Positions 25,794-34,839 of a stretch of 64,000 nt of DNA are shown here, piece after piece; positions within the stretch are counted from its first letter, which is position 1, and each line of letters opens with the position of its first letter. The DNA is from Salinibacter sp. 10B (GTDB taxonomy: Bacteria > Bacteroidota > Rhodothermia > Rhodothermales > Salinibacteraceae): the NCBI RefSeq assembly GCF_002954405.1, contig NZ_MQWC01000005.1, forward strand, positions 62,001 to 126,000. Reading direction: 5' to 3'. The notes under the pieces were generated by a model that was given only the letters and a program-made list of their open reading frames with translations, was not told the DNA's origin and did not search any database. The translations under genes were made by a program, and so were the position numbers.

Positions 25794-26723
25794 ATGGAAA
25801 ACGTAAAAGGCATTTCCGTCACGCTTCTCTCACCGATGTCCAATCACACGGCCAACGGAGGAGAAAAACTCCTCGGCAACGCGTCGTCCATTAAGCGACG
25901 GCCCGACGGTCGGGTGTACATCTCCGGTCAAATGCAGCGACACGCGCTGTTCAGTGCGATCGAACGCCTCAATTTAGAGCACGACAACCGGGGCGACACC
26001 TACGTATCCAATGGCGACGGAACGACCAATCAGATCCAAAAGGATCTCCGTGCCGACATGGGCGGGTTCATGCACCCGTCGCAGGGCAGCTACTCGGGCC
26101 GCCGGACCGCGCCGGTGAGCGCGACGTTCGCCGTGGCCAAAGAGGAGAGCGACGTGGGACGCGACCTGCTCATCCGCATCAAGCAGAACACCAACGAAGA
26201 GTCCGAGCAGAAGCAGGCGCTTGCCACCAATGAGTTCAGTCAGGACGACGACATGCAGATGAGTTTCCATCTGGACGTGTCGGCCCTGTCGGTGAGCAAG
26301 GCGTTCACCTACGAAGAGGAGCGCCACGTCGAGACGAACTACGTAAAGCACGTTGACGAGGCTGAGCGGACACGCCGCGCAGAACTGTTTCTGGAGGCCA
26401 CTCGGTTTCTGAACGACTACGCCAACCAGGCCCGGAATGCGACCACTGGGGAGCCGCAGGAAGCGCTCATCGTGCTGGATTCCCGGCTGTCCCGAAAGGC
26501 ATCACGCTTCTTCGACATGAGCGAGGCGGAGCGGGAAAACCTCTTCGCGGAGCTCGATGCGCGAGATGCCAAGTACTTCTACGGCGACGATACCACCACC
26601 GACGGCAAGAGTGTGTTCGAGGCATACGATGCTGCGCTGGACGCCATCGACAGCCTTTACGATCCGACGGAGGGAGCCGAGCCGGTGCCCTTCAACGAGT
26701 TCGCTCAAAAGGCGGAGGCCTAA
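25794..26723 (+). CDS. cas7: Cas7 backbone subunit (Cst2/DevR family)
   Basis: The protein has 309 residues. The N-terminal VKGISVTLLSPMSNHTANGG, EKLLGNASSIKRRPDG and VYISGQMQRHALFSAIERL are hallmark Cas7/Cst2/DevR sequences. Cas7 polymerises along the crRNA spacer. The DevR branch has been reported as autoregulatory in Myxococcus. I chose ATG 25794 since the longer frame from 25770 adds eight residues without homology. cas3 starts 4 bp after its stop. Confidence 0.9.
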   Translation: MENVKGISVTLLSPMSNHTANGGEKLLGNASSIKRRPDGRVYISGQMQRHALFSAIERLNLEHDNRGDTYVSNGDGTTNQIQKDLRADMGGFMHPSQGSYSGRRTAPVSATFAVAKEESDVGRDLLIRIKQNTNEESEQKQALATNEFSQDDDMQMSFHLDVSALSVSKAFTYEEERHVETNYVKHVDEAERTRRAELFLEATRFLNDYANQARNATTGEPQEALIVLDSRLSRKASRFFDMSEAERENLFAELDARDAKYFYGDDTTTDGKSVFEAYDAALDAIDSLYDPTEGAEPVPFNEFAQKAEA

Positions 26724-26726
26724 CCG

Positions 26727-28997
26727 ATGAACCCGATTCTTGCCAAAACCAACGGCATCACGCTGGAGGAGCACACGCGACATGTCGTTGAGCAGGCCCG
26801 GGCGTGGCTCGATGCGTTTCCGTTTCTGGAATCGAAATATCAAGAGCGAACGGGAGCGGCGCTTCGCCCTCAGCTTCTGAAAGCGGCCGAGGTGCACGAT
26901 CAGGGCAAGCGCCACTCCACATGGCAGACGGCCTGTCGCAAAGATGCGAAGGAAGGCGGCTCGCGGCACCTGATGACGGCAGACCTACGTCACGAGTTCG
27001 CGTCGCTCGATTATGCGGACACGAGGGGAATTGACCTGACACTGCCGGAGCGTGCCGCAATTGCCGCTCACCACGGAAAGCTGAGCTACGACCGGCGGGC
27101 ACGGAAGCGGTGGAAGAACGACGGCGAAGGACAGTTCGAATATCTGTGGGATGAGTTTTGCGAAGAGGATGGTCGGTGGACAATAGATCCACCGCCCAAT
27201 CTCGCAGAGAAAGCCTTGAACGAGCGGTTTCGTATCGCCGGGGTTCGGTCGCTTCTCCGCCTTGCCGACACGCGGGCGAGCATTCAGGAGAAAGAGTCCC
27301 AGAACTGGGTGCCTGATCCCGAAGAGCTCCAGTTCGCGTACGAGTTTCCGTATGACTCTCCGCGCGGAGTCCAGGAGGTCGTTACAGAGGCGACTGAGGA
27401 CGATGGTCGGGACGACACCGCCATGATTCTGCGGGCCCCGACGGGGAGCGGAAAAACCGACGCGTCACTCCTCTGGGCGCAGCATCAAATCAATGCCGGA
27501 AAGGCCGACCGGTGCGTCATTGCCATGCCCACGCGGTTTACGTCCAACTCATTGTCGGTGGACGTGGACGAAAACGTGAGCAAGACGGGGCTCTACCACT
27601 CCAGCGCGTGGCACGCCCGGTACGGGGAAGGAGTGGGGGAGGAAGACGAGGATGCCCGTCACCGTGCCGGGGAGATGCACCGGATGGCGCGGCTGTTGGC
27701 GACGCCCGTCACGGTGTGTACGATCGACCATCTCTGTGCGGCGCTCACCGGCACGCGAGAGGATCACTTTGCCATCTTCTACCACCTGTGCAACAGCTGC
27801 GTGGTGATCGACGAGGCGGACTTCTACGATCCTTTCGTGCAGGCGAATCTTGAGGTACTGCTCCACGTGCTGCGCCACTTCGACGTGCCGGTACTGGTCA
27901 TGAGTGCGACCGTGCCCGACGCCGCCAAAGACTTCTACAACATCGGCACACTGGAGGAAGACACGTCGGATTTAGACCGCACGCGCTGTTACATCAAAGA
28001 CGCGGGTGAGGCGGACGAGCCTGATGAAATCGTAGACGTGCTTCGACCGATTGCCCGCCAGGACCCCCCCACGGCCATTTTGTACGCCAACACCGTGAAG
28101 AGGGCGCTGGCGTACTACGACTGGTTTCGAGACAATACCGACGTTGAGCCCATTCTGTACCACTCTCGTTTTACGGAGCCGGGCAAGAAAGGTGTGGAGC
28201 AGAACCTGCTCGACGCGTTGGGACAGGAGGCCTGGGATGAAGGGACTGCAGAAGGGGTGGCAGTGCTCACCCAGATCGGCGAAATGAGCTTGAACATTAG
28301 CGCGCCGGTGATGGTGAGCGAACTCTGCCCGTACGACCGCTTGGCCCAGCGTGCCGGACGGCTGGGGCGATTTGAGGGCATGGACGTGGGCACGCTCCAC
28401 GTCGTGACGCCGACGAAGGAGGGCAACCTGTATCCGGCCCCGTACGGTGAGTTTGATCAGGACGAGTACGAGTGGCATCCAGGACGAGCCCTCGTTCAGA
28501 CGCGGGAAGCCCTTCAGTTCGAGCCGCACTCGGCGCGAGACTTTATCGATGCGGTGGACGAACTCTATCCCAATGCAGAGTCCTTTTCACCCTCAGACGA
28601 CCGCATCAAGACCAACCGCAAGCGACTCGTGCAACACTTGAAGGATGATTGGCTCATCGTAAGTGCCCGTCACTCCGACGAAGAAACCGAGTCCACGGAT
28701 GATTGGCTCAGCCGGGATATTCCATCGCAAGCAACCGTTCTTACGGCCTGTCCCGATCGGTTCGACACATACTCCGAGTATCGGGCCTTCGAACAGGAGT
28801 ACGGAGTGTCGGTCCCTATGTATCATGTGCAGCGGGACGACCGGGAGCAGCGTCCGGATCTGCCACCGGTTCAGAAAGTGGCCGTCGAAGTGGCTGACGA
28901 AACAGAAGAGGCCTGGTATTCTCCGGCGTACTCCCCAACAGAAGGCCTTATACTCGATCAAAAACGAGGGCGCTCGATGAACGACCGATGTTTGTAG
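26727..28997 (+). CDS. cas3: CRISPR helicase-nuclease Cas3 (HD-helicase fusion)
   Basis: This 756-residue protein has an N-terminal HD nuclease domain, AAEVHDQGKRHSTWQ (HD at residues ~57-58) and AAIAAHHGKLSYD. The superfamily 2 helicase follows with Walker A LRAPTGSGKTDASLLWA (~residue 237), Walker B VVIDEADFYDP (~residue 360), motif III VLVMSATVP and motif VI YDRLAQRAGRLGRFEG. All expected catalytic motifs are present. It is recruited by Cascade to degrade target DNA. Its stop is followed directly by the leader of array 1. Confidence 0.93.
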   Translation: MNPILAKTNGITLEEHTRHVVEQARAWLDAFPFLESKYQERTGAALRPQLLKAAEVHDQGKRHSTWQTACRKDAKEGGSRHLMTADLRHEFASLDYADTRGIDLTLPERAAIAAHHGKLSYDRRARKRWKNDGEGQFEYLWDEFCEEDGRWTIDPPPNLAEKALNERFRIAGVRSLLRLADTRASIQEKESQNWVPDPEELQFAYEFPYDSPRGVQEVVTEATEDDGRDDTAMILRAPTGSGKTDASLLWAQHQINAGKADRCVIAMPTRFTSNSLSVDVDENVSKTGLYHSSAWHARYGEGVGEEDEDARHRAGEMHRMARLLATPVTVCTIDHLCAALTGTREDHFAIFYHLCNSCVVIDEADFYDPFVQANLEVLLHVLRHFDVPVLVMSATVPDAAKDFYNIGTLEEDTSDLDRTRCYIKDAGEADEPDEIVDVLRPIARQDPPTAILYANTVKRALAYYDWFRDNTDVEPILYHSRFTEPGKKGVEQNLLDALGQEAWDEGTAEGVAVLTQIGEMSLNISAPVMVSELCPYDRLAQRAGRLGRFEGMDVGTLHVVTPTKEGNLYPAPYGEFDQDEYEWHPGRALVQTREALQFEPHSARDFIDAVDELYPNAESFSPSDDRIKTNRKRLVQHLKDDWLIVSARHSDEETESTDDWLSRDIPSQATVLTACPDRFDTYSEYRAFEQEYGVSVPMYHVQRDDREQRPDLPPVQKVAVEVADETEEAWYSPAYSPTEGLILDQKRGRSMNDRCL

Positions 28998-29229
28998 GGT
29001 GGCATAATCTCGTCGCCCTCCCTGCTCAAGAATAACTAAGCACCGATTCATTCGCCTATTATCACTGATGATTATGGGTAAACCATTGAACAACAAAACG
29101 ATAGAGGTGGTCGTCACCCTCCCCGGGGTTGACACAGAACCGCGGGGTGACGACTTTAGAAACGCCCAAATGGCTATCACAGCGGCCCTCAGCGTCGCTC
29201 AAGAGGCATTTATGAGGGCGAGAGGTTAG
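28998..29229 (+). promoter_or_regulatory. Leader of CRISPR array 1
   Basis: This is 232 bp between the cas3 stop and the first repeat. It carries TCGTCGCCCTCCC at 29010-29022 and TCGTCACCCTCCC at 29111-29123, the second ending 106 bp before repeat 1. The array 2 leader has the same motif twice with the same spacing. The downstream copy starts a dyad: GTCGTCACCC (29110-29119) and GGGTGACGAC (29145-29154). After it, CCCGGGG, ACCGCGGGG and ACGAC blocks are also shared between the leaders. It should contain the promoter and the integration anchor. Confidence 0.75.
29068..29229 (+). CDS. Possible 53-residue ORF inside leader 1
   Basis: ATG 29068 begins MIMGKPLNNKTIEVVVTLPG and the frame ends in TAAL...AQEAFMRARG with TAG at 29227-29229, one base before repeat 1. 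The C-terminal half would form an amphipathic helix. The other leader shares DNA motifs but not this reading frame, so the ORF may be accidental. Listed because the frame is protein-like and exactly abuts the array. Confidence 0.25.
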   Translation: MIMGKPLNNKTIEVVVTLPGVDTEPRGDDFRNAQMAITAALSVAQEAFMRARG

Positions 29230-30519
29230 CTTCGAATCGGACCTATGAGGTATTGAAAGTTCTCGCGCCTCTTCTGCGGCACACTGCGGATGCTCCTTCG
29301 AATCGGACCTATGAGGTATTGAAAGAATCGCGACGTTGATCATCCGCCTCAGCGTCCGCATCTTCGAATCGGACCTATGAGGTATTGAAAGAAGCAGCTT
29401 TCCTTCATCAAGCGGCTGAATCGGGCGCCTTCGAATCGGACCTATGAGGTATTGAAAGATCCGAAGCCTGCCCCCGATCCGGATTCCTCGACCGGCTTCG
29501 AATCGGACCTATGAGGTATTGAAAGGAGGAGATCATCGTTGAAGCTGATGAACGATCCACGCCTTCGAATCGGACCTATGAGGTATTGAAAGGCCGAGAC
29601 CTGGGACGCGATCGAGAAAGAAATCGAAACTTCGAATCGGACCTATGAGGTATTGAAAGTGAGGCCGCGCGTGATCGGATGCGTGAGATGGGTGTTCTTC
29701 GAATCGGACCTATGAGGTATTGAAAGAGCTGACCCCCCACAGGTGAAGCAGTCCACTTATGCTTCGAATCGGACCTATGAGGTATTGAAAGTCATCATAG
29801 GTAATGCCTGCACGAGTGTCCAGCGCGGCTTCGAATCGGACCTATGAGGTATTGAAAGGATCTTCCATCGGCAGTGGCAGCGCGTGAGGCACTTCTTCGA
29901 ATCGGACCTATGAGGTATTGAAAGTCGTACGAACGCTTGTCTTGGTCTCCAGCCTGATCCACTTCGAATCGGACCTATGAGGTATTGAAAGATAATCTGA
30001 TCCGAAAATGTCAGCAGCAAGGTGAAGCTTCGAATCGGACCTATGAGGTATTGAAAGCATCTTTGACCCCCGCCGCCGCTGCTACTCTGTGAGGCTTCGA
30101 ATCGGACCTATGAGGTATTGAAAGGCGGGCTGTGGATTATCGCCTGGGCCATCGGGCTGACTTCGAATCGGACCTATGAGGTATTGAAAGCGCAACCCCG
30201 CGATAAAATCCTCCCGCGCCTCCTGCTTCGAATCGGACCTATGAGGTATTGAAAGCCTCTCTTCGGCACAAAGAGGACGGCACCGACGTGACTTCGAATC
30301 GGACCTATGAGGTATTGAAAGTTGGTCGAGGCCACCAGGCCCACCATCGAAGACATCCTTCGAATCGGACCTATGAGGTATTGAAAGTACAGCGTCGGTT
30401 CGTGAGGAGTGTCCGCGCCGCACCTTCGAATCGGACCTATGAGGTATTGAAAGTATTCTGATCGGGGATATCGACGAGATCCGGGTCAACTTCGAATCGC
30501 ACCTATGAGGTATCGAAAG
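29230..30519 (+). CRISPR. CRISPR array 1: 20 repeats, 19 spacers
   Basis: Repeats are 30 bp, starting CTTCGAATCGGACC and ending GAGGTATTGAAAG; spacers are 35-37 bp. The first 19 repeats are identical. The last, 30490-30519, has two changes (G to C at position 11, T to C at position 25), as expected at the leader-distal end. That, and the 3' ATTGAAAG that forms the I-B-type crRNA handle, set the direction as plus. Repeat starts are 29230, 29296, 29362, 29429, 29496, 29563, 29630, 29697, 29762, 29829, 29895, 29962, 30028, 30095, 30161, 30226, 30292, 30358, 30424 and 30490. No duplicated spacer was noticed. Confidence 0.97.
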
Positions 30520-30654
30520 CCAGACGATCCTGGACGCGAAATGTCCGGGGTCGGAAGGGAGCGTTTGTAGACTATGGGTGTGTCGGCCGGGACGCGAAAC
30601 GAAGCGGCCCACTCGGCACACCCGTTGTCTGTTGGATCGATCCTCTGTCGGCGC

Positions 30655-31224
30655 ATGTCCGCTCCCAATTCTGCTCCGCCTCGTTCCTCGTTTCGCGTGG
30701 GAGGAATGCTCGTCGGCTACTACGTGCTCTGCCCGCGCAAGGCCTGGCTCTCGATGCGGGGCCTGTGGATGGAGCAGGAGTCGACCACCGTCGCGCTTGG
30801 GCGGCAGATCGATGAGAACAGCTACGAGCGAGAGCAAAAGGAGATCATGCTCACGGCTGAAGCGCCGAACGGCACGCCCCTCATTGGCAAAGTCGACTGG
30901 GCTCGGCTCGACGCCGGCGTCCTCCACGAAACCAAAAAGAGCCCCTCTGCTGAGGAGGCCCACAAGTGGCAACTCCGGTTTTACCTGTGGCTTCTCGCCC
31001 TAAACGAGGTGACAGGACCGCAGGGCGAGCCGTTTGCCGGCGAGCTCAACTACCCGAAGCAGCGCCGCACCGAAGACGTCCGTCTTACAAACGCCCACAC
31101 CGAGCGCTTGCAGGAGATTGTCCAGTCGCTTCAAGCGCTCTCGCGCCAGAAGTCTCCGCCCCCGCGGCGAGAGGAGCGCTCGTTCTGCCAAAAGTGTGCA
31201 TTCGAGGAGCTTTGTTACGGGTGA
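30655..31224 (+). CDS. cas4: CRISPR-associated exonuclease Cas4
   Basis: The protein has 189 residues from ATG 30655. Cas4 trims prespacers and helps select the PAM. YYVLCPRKAWLSMRG carries the first iron-sulfur Cys; CQKCAFEELCYG at the C-terminus carries the other three. The nuclease core is seen in LIGKVDWARLDAG (D) and HETKKSPSAEEAHKWQLRFY (E-x-K and QxxxY). The longer frame from 30574 would begin in unrelated sequence after array 1. It opens the adaptation module with cas1 and cas2. Confidence 0.92.
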   Translation: MSAPNSAPPRSSFRVGGMLVGYYVLCPRKAWLSMRGLWMEQESTTVALGRQIDENSYEREQKEIMLTAEAPNGTPLIGKVDWARLDAGVLHETKKSPSAEEAHKWQLRFYLWLLALNEVTGPQGEPFAGELNYPKQRRTEDVRLTNAHTERLQEIVQSLQALSRQKSPPPRREERSFCQKCAFEELCYG

Positions 31225-31299
31225 GCACCGGGACCGGGTCAGATGCTGCGTCCCAACCTTTCTTTCGTGATTTCAGTTCAAGACCATTCTCCCTTTCCT

Positions 31300-32568
31300 A
31301 TGAAGCGCCCGTACTACCTCTTTTCCAACGGTCGGCTTTGCCGCAATCAAAACACACTCTGTCTTGAACGAGCGACCGACGCCCGCTCTCCCGGGGCCGA
31401 GGTGGCGGGGGACCGGCTTCCTTTGAGTGAGATTCCACACCGAATCAATCCGGAATCGCCGACAGGGGGCGACGGGGCTCCGCAAGGCCAATCGGACCCG
31501 GCCGAAGAACCAGTCGCCACTGGAGCGGGACGGCAGAGAGACGAGGACGCCGCTTCCCAGGAAGAGTCTGGGGCAGTCAGCAACTCATTGACCTCCGACG
31601 ACGGCCAACCCAGTGGAGAATTAACCGGCGAGTCGATTCCATTTCCGATCGAGAGCGCCGAGTCAATCTACTGCTTCGGGGAAATTGACGTCAACTCGAA
31701 GCTGGTGAGCTTCCTCTCGAAGCACCACGTTCCACTTTTCTTTTTCGACTACTACGGCAACTACACCGCCAGCCTCTACCCGAAGGAGCACCTCTTAAGC
31801 GGACGCCTTACCGTCGAGCAGGTACGCCACCACACCAACCAGGAGAGGCGCCTGCGCCTGGCGCGCTCGTTTGTGGAGGCGGCCCTGGCCAACATTCGCC
31901 GCGTGCTTCGCTACTACGCTTCGCGCCTGGAGGAGGGCACCGAAGGGATCGAGGAGGCAATCAGAAAGATCGAGTCGATCAAAAAACGGGCTCAGGAGGC
32001 CGAGGGCCCGGCCACGCTTATGGGACTGGAGGGCCAGGCCCGGCGGCGGTACTACCGGACTTGGCCAACGCTCCTGGGCGGGGCCGGCGAAAACTTCTCC
32101 TTCGAACGGCGCAGCCGACAGCCGCCCTCCAACCCGCTCAATGCCCTGATCAGCTTCGGAAACAGCCTTTGCTACAGCGTGGCACTTCGCCAGCTCTATC
32201 ACACGGCTCTCGACCCGACGGTCTCCTATCTTCACGAACCGGGGGACCGGCGGTTTTCCCTTGCCCTCGACCTGGCAGAGGTTTTCAAGCCGCTTCTGGT
32301 CGACCGGGCAATCTTCCGCCTCGTCAAGACACGTCAGATCCAACCCGACGATTTTGAGGAGCGTCTCGGGGGAGTGTACCTCACCGAAAGCGGGCGCAAG
32401 ACCTTCGTAGAACACTGGGACGAGCGCCTGCGCCAGACGATTGAGCACCGGCGCCTCGAACGTAAAATTAGCTACGAGCGCCTCGTGCGTCTCGACGCCT
32501 ATCGCCTCACGCGTCACCTTTGTGCTCCGGAGGACGACCCGTACGAAGGGTTCGAGATGTGGTGGTAA
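31300..32568 (+). CDS. cas1: CRISPR integrase Cas1 with an 88-residue insertion
   Basis: The protein has 422 residues from ATG 31300; the I-B family is usually about 330. The N-terminus MKRPYYLFSNGRLCRNQNTL and the later ESIYCFGEIDVNSKLVSFLS are normal Cas1. Between them, residues ~25-112, lies a hydrophilic stretch rich in Gly, Pro, Ser, Asp, Glu and Gln with no hydrophobic core. Catalytic residues are present: Glu244 in GLEGQARRRYY, His312 in YLHEPGDRRF, Asp324/Glu327 in ALDLAEVFKP. The reading frame through the insertion is intact. It joins spacers into the leader end of the arrays with Cas2. Confidence 0.93.
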   Translation: MKRPYYLFSNGRLCRNQNTLCLERATDARSPGAEVAGDRLPLSEIPHRINPESPTGGDGAPQGQSDPAEEPVATGAGRQRDEDAASQEESGAVSNSLTSDDGQPSGELTGESIPFPIESAESIYCFGEIDVNSKLVSFLSKHHVPLFFFDYYGNYTASLYPKEHLLSGRLTVEQVRHHTNQERRLRLARSFVEAALANIRRVLRYYASRLEEGTEGIEEAIRKIESIKKRAQEAEGPATLMGLEGQARRRYYRTWPTLLGGAGENFSFERRSRQPPSNPLNALISFGNSLCYSVALRQLYHTALDPTVSYLHEPGDRRFSLALDLAEVFKPLLVDRAIFRLVKTRQIQPDDFEERLGGVYLTESGRKTFVEHWDERLRQTIEHRRLERKISYERLVRLDAYRLTRHLCAPEDDPYEGFEMWW

Positions 32569-32632
32569 TCTTCTGAGTCTGGGCGTCCGGACGGGCTGTC
32601 GCTTTCTCTTTACATCGACACGGGAGCAACCT

Positions 32633-32896
32633 ATGTACTTCGTAGCGGCCTACGACGTCGACGAACGGCGGGTCGGAAAGATGCTTAAGATCTTTCGGCG
32701 CTACCTGACCTGGGTGCAGAATTCGGTCTTTGAGGGGGAGCTGACCGAAGCGCAATTTGCCGAGCTCAAAGCGGAAGCAGAGGCGTTGATGGACCCGGCC
32801 ACCGATTCGGTAATCTTCTGGAACCTGCAGGCCCAGAAGTATTGCGATCGCGAGACGTTGGGCCAAGAGCGGGGAACGACGGGCCGGATGCTATAA
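32633..32896 (+). CDS. cas2: CRISPR-associated protein Cas2
   Basis: An 87-residue protein that bridges Cas1 dimers. It begins MYFVAAYDVDERRVGKMLKI (ferredoxin strand with the conserved Asp) and continues FRRYLTWVQNSVFEGELTEA, matching Cas2. The start at 32633 is preceded by GGGAGCAACCT. The longer frame from 32441 lies in cas1 and is not used. The gene ends 255 bp before array 2. Confidence 0.93.
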   Translation: MYFVAAYDVDERRVGKMLKIFRRYLTWVQNSVFEGELTEAQFAELKAEAEALMDPATDSVIFWNLQAQKYCDRETLGQERGTTGRML

Positions 32897-33151
32897 CCCA
32901 GCGCCTATGACCAGGCGTTCCCGAACGGCGTTCTCGTCACCCTCCCGATCGACCTACTGGGAGAAGGCTTCTGATTCTTAGTCGAGAAATTCTGTTCTAT
33001 ATAAGATACTGAATAGCAATGATTTACGAAGTCTCGTCACCCTCCCGGAGAGAATGCATTACCGACGGGGGACGACAATTGGGGCGGCTTAGACGTCCCG
33101 ATGCCCGCCTGCATTTGCGCTCACGGCCGTTTTTTGGCAATTTGAGGCAGC
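32897..33151 (+). promoter_or_regulatory. Leader of CRISPR array 2
   Basis: TCGTCACCCTCCC occurs at 32934-32946 and 33034-33046, exactly 100 bp apart, the second ending 105 bp before the first repeat. ACCGACGGGGGACGAC (from 33060) is shared with ACCGCGGGGTGACGAC in leader 1. The sequence between and around these blocks has diverged, so the motifs stand out as conserved. GTTTTTTGGCAATTTGAGGCAG lies next to repeat 1 and is A/T-richer than its surroundings. Confidence 0.75.
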
Positions 33152-34839
33152 CTTCGAATCGGACCTATGAGGTATTGAAAGAGCGGCCTTACGGCCTATC
33201 GTTTCGCAAAGAGCGCGGCTTCGAATCGGACCTATGAGGTATTGAAAGCCGAGCGATCCGATCACCGATCCCGTGCAGATCACCTTCGAATCGGACCTAT
33301 GAGGTATTGAAAGAAGGCGTGAGTATTGCCGACGACGGCGAACTGCTCACTTCGAATCGGACCTATGAGGTATTGAAAGTCGAACCCAAGTCGGATATTG
33401 GGTTGAATTTCGCAGACTTCGAATCGGACCTATGAGGTATTGAAAGGGGCCACGGAGGGCGATCTCGAAAAGGTGGAGGAGTCCTTCGAATCGGACCTAT
33501 GAGGTATTGAAAGAACAGGAGGGAGGTCGGGGTCATCAAAGCGAACCTTCTTCGAATCGGACCTATGAGGTATTGAAAGACCATTCACTACGCGGAGTAC
33601 GTCCACGAGGGCACGACTTCGAATCGGACCTATGAGGTATTGAAAGAGGACCTCTCCGGCTCGACCGAGACGGTCACGACGACTTCGAATCGGACCTATG
33701 AGGTATTGAAAGTGGGTGGCGATGGCAGGGTGACTTCAGGCATGGCCTCCTTCGAATCGGACCTATGAGGTATTGAAAGAAGTCGCAGGTAAGGAGGTTG
33801 AGGGCGAGGGCCAGGCTTCGAATCGGACCTATGAGGTATTGAAAGAGAATACTGACCCCTACTGGAACGGTGTCTGGGACTGCTTCGAATCGGACCTATG
33901 AGGTATTGAAAGTTGTGCCATACGATCCAGATGATTAACGAAGAGACTGCTTCGAATCGGACCTATGAGGTATTGAAAGGGCGCCGTCCTTGGCCCCTTC
34001 CAGGTCCGCGGCGAGGCTTCGAATCGGACCTATGAGGTATTGAAAGTGAAGTGATGCGGGAAACCCACCGCGTGCTCGATGCTTCGAATCGGACCTATGA
34101 GGTATTGAAAGTTCTTCAGGATCTGCACGTCCGTGATGATGTCGGACTTCGAATCGGACCTATGAGGTATTGAAAGGTGGCGAAAAGCGGCTGTTCTTCC
34201 ATCCAGACGGTGTCTTCGAATCGGACCTATGAGGTATTGAAAGGGCCCGCCACCCACTGCCCAAAATCCGCCCTGAACGCTTCGAATCGGACCTATGAGG
34301 TATTGAAAGTCGCCTGCCCGTCAGCGTATTTCATGGCAGTAATTCTTCGAATCGGACCTATGAGGTATTGAAAGTGGCGTCCGAATATCGGCGCACCGGC
34401 CGGGAGTTTGCCTTCGAATCGGACCTATGAGGTATTGAAAGCACGTCCCCGTCGCGGTAGGCGTCGAAAAGCTCAAACTTCGAATCGGACCTATGAGGTA
34501 TTGAAAGCGAGTTGCGGGAGGTGGCCTATGGCTAAACTCATTTCCTTCGAATCGGACCTATGAGGTATTGAAAGAATGCCGTCGGCCATCGACTCAGGAG
34601 GGCGTTCACCTTCGAATCGGACCTATGAGGTATTGAAAGAGACAGCTTCTCGACTGGATGGACCGGGTCAGGCTGGCTTCGAATCGGACCTATGAGGTAT
34701 TGAAAGCTACCCGCATTTCTCCGTGAGTGGCATCGAGGGGCGACTTCGAATCGGACCTATGAGGTATTGAAAGTGGCCCCCGGCGCGGAGATCAGCATCT
34801 CACGAGCGACTTCGAATCGGACCTATGAGGTATTGAAAG
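33152..34839 (+). CRISPR. CRISPR array 2: 26 repeats, 25 spacers
   Basis: The same 30-bp repeat as array 1, same strand, spacers 35-37 bp. Repeat starts are 33152, 33219, 33284, 33350, 33417, 33484, 33550, 33617, 33683, 33750, 33816, 33883, 33950, 34017, 34082, 34147, 34214, 34280, 34345, 34412, 34478, 34545, 34610, 34677, 34744 and 34810. All copies, including the last, match the consensus. The distal end has no degenerate repeat; it runs straight into a headless ATPase coding sequence, so the old trailer is missing. Confidence 0.97.

Noticed and set aside
29775-30972. Long minus-strand ORFs with repeated FQYLIGPIRS and LSIPHRSDSK blocks in array 1 (and similar in array 2)
   Set aside because: The repeated peptides are just the CRISPR repeat read in different frames across spacers. 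They are not repeat proteins.
32441-32632. N-terminal extension of Cas2
   Set aside because: The extension overlaps cas1 coding sequence and has no Cas2 similarity. The ATG at 32633 has a good ribosome binding site and the canonical N-terminus.
33513-33549. Self-targeting spacers within the window
   Set aside because: By eye I found only short matches of 7-9 bp between spacers or the orphan-repeat flank and other positions, which are expected by chance. A full search would be needed to claim any.
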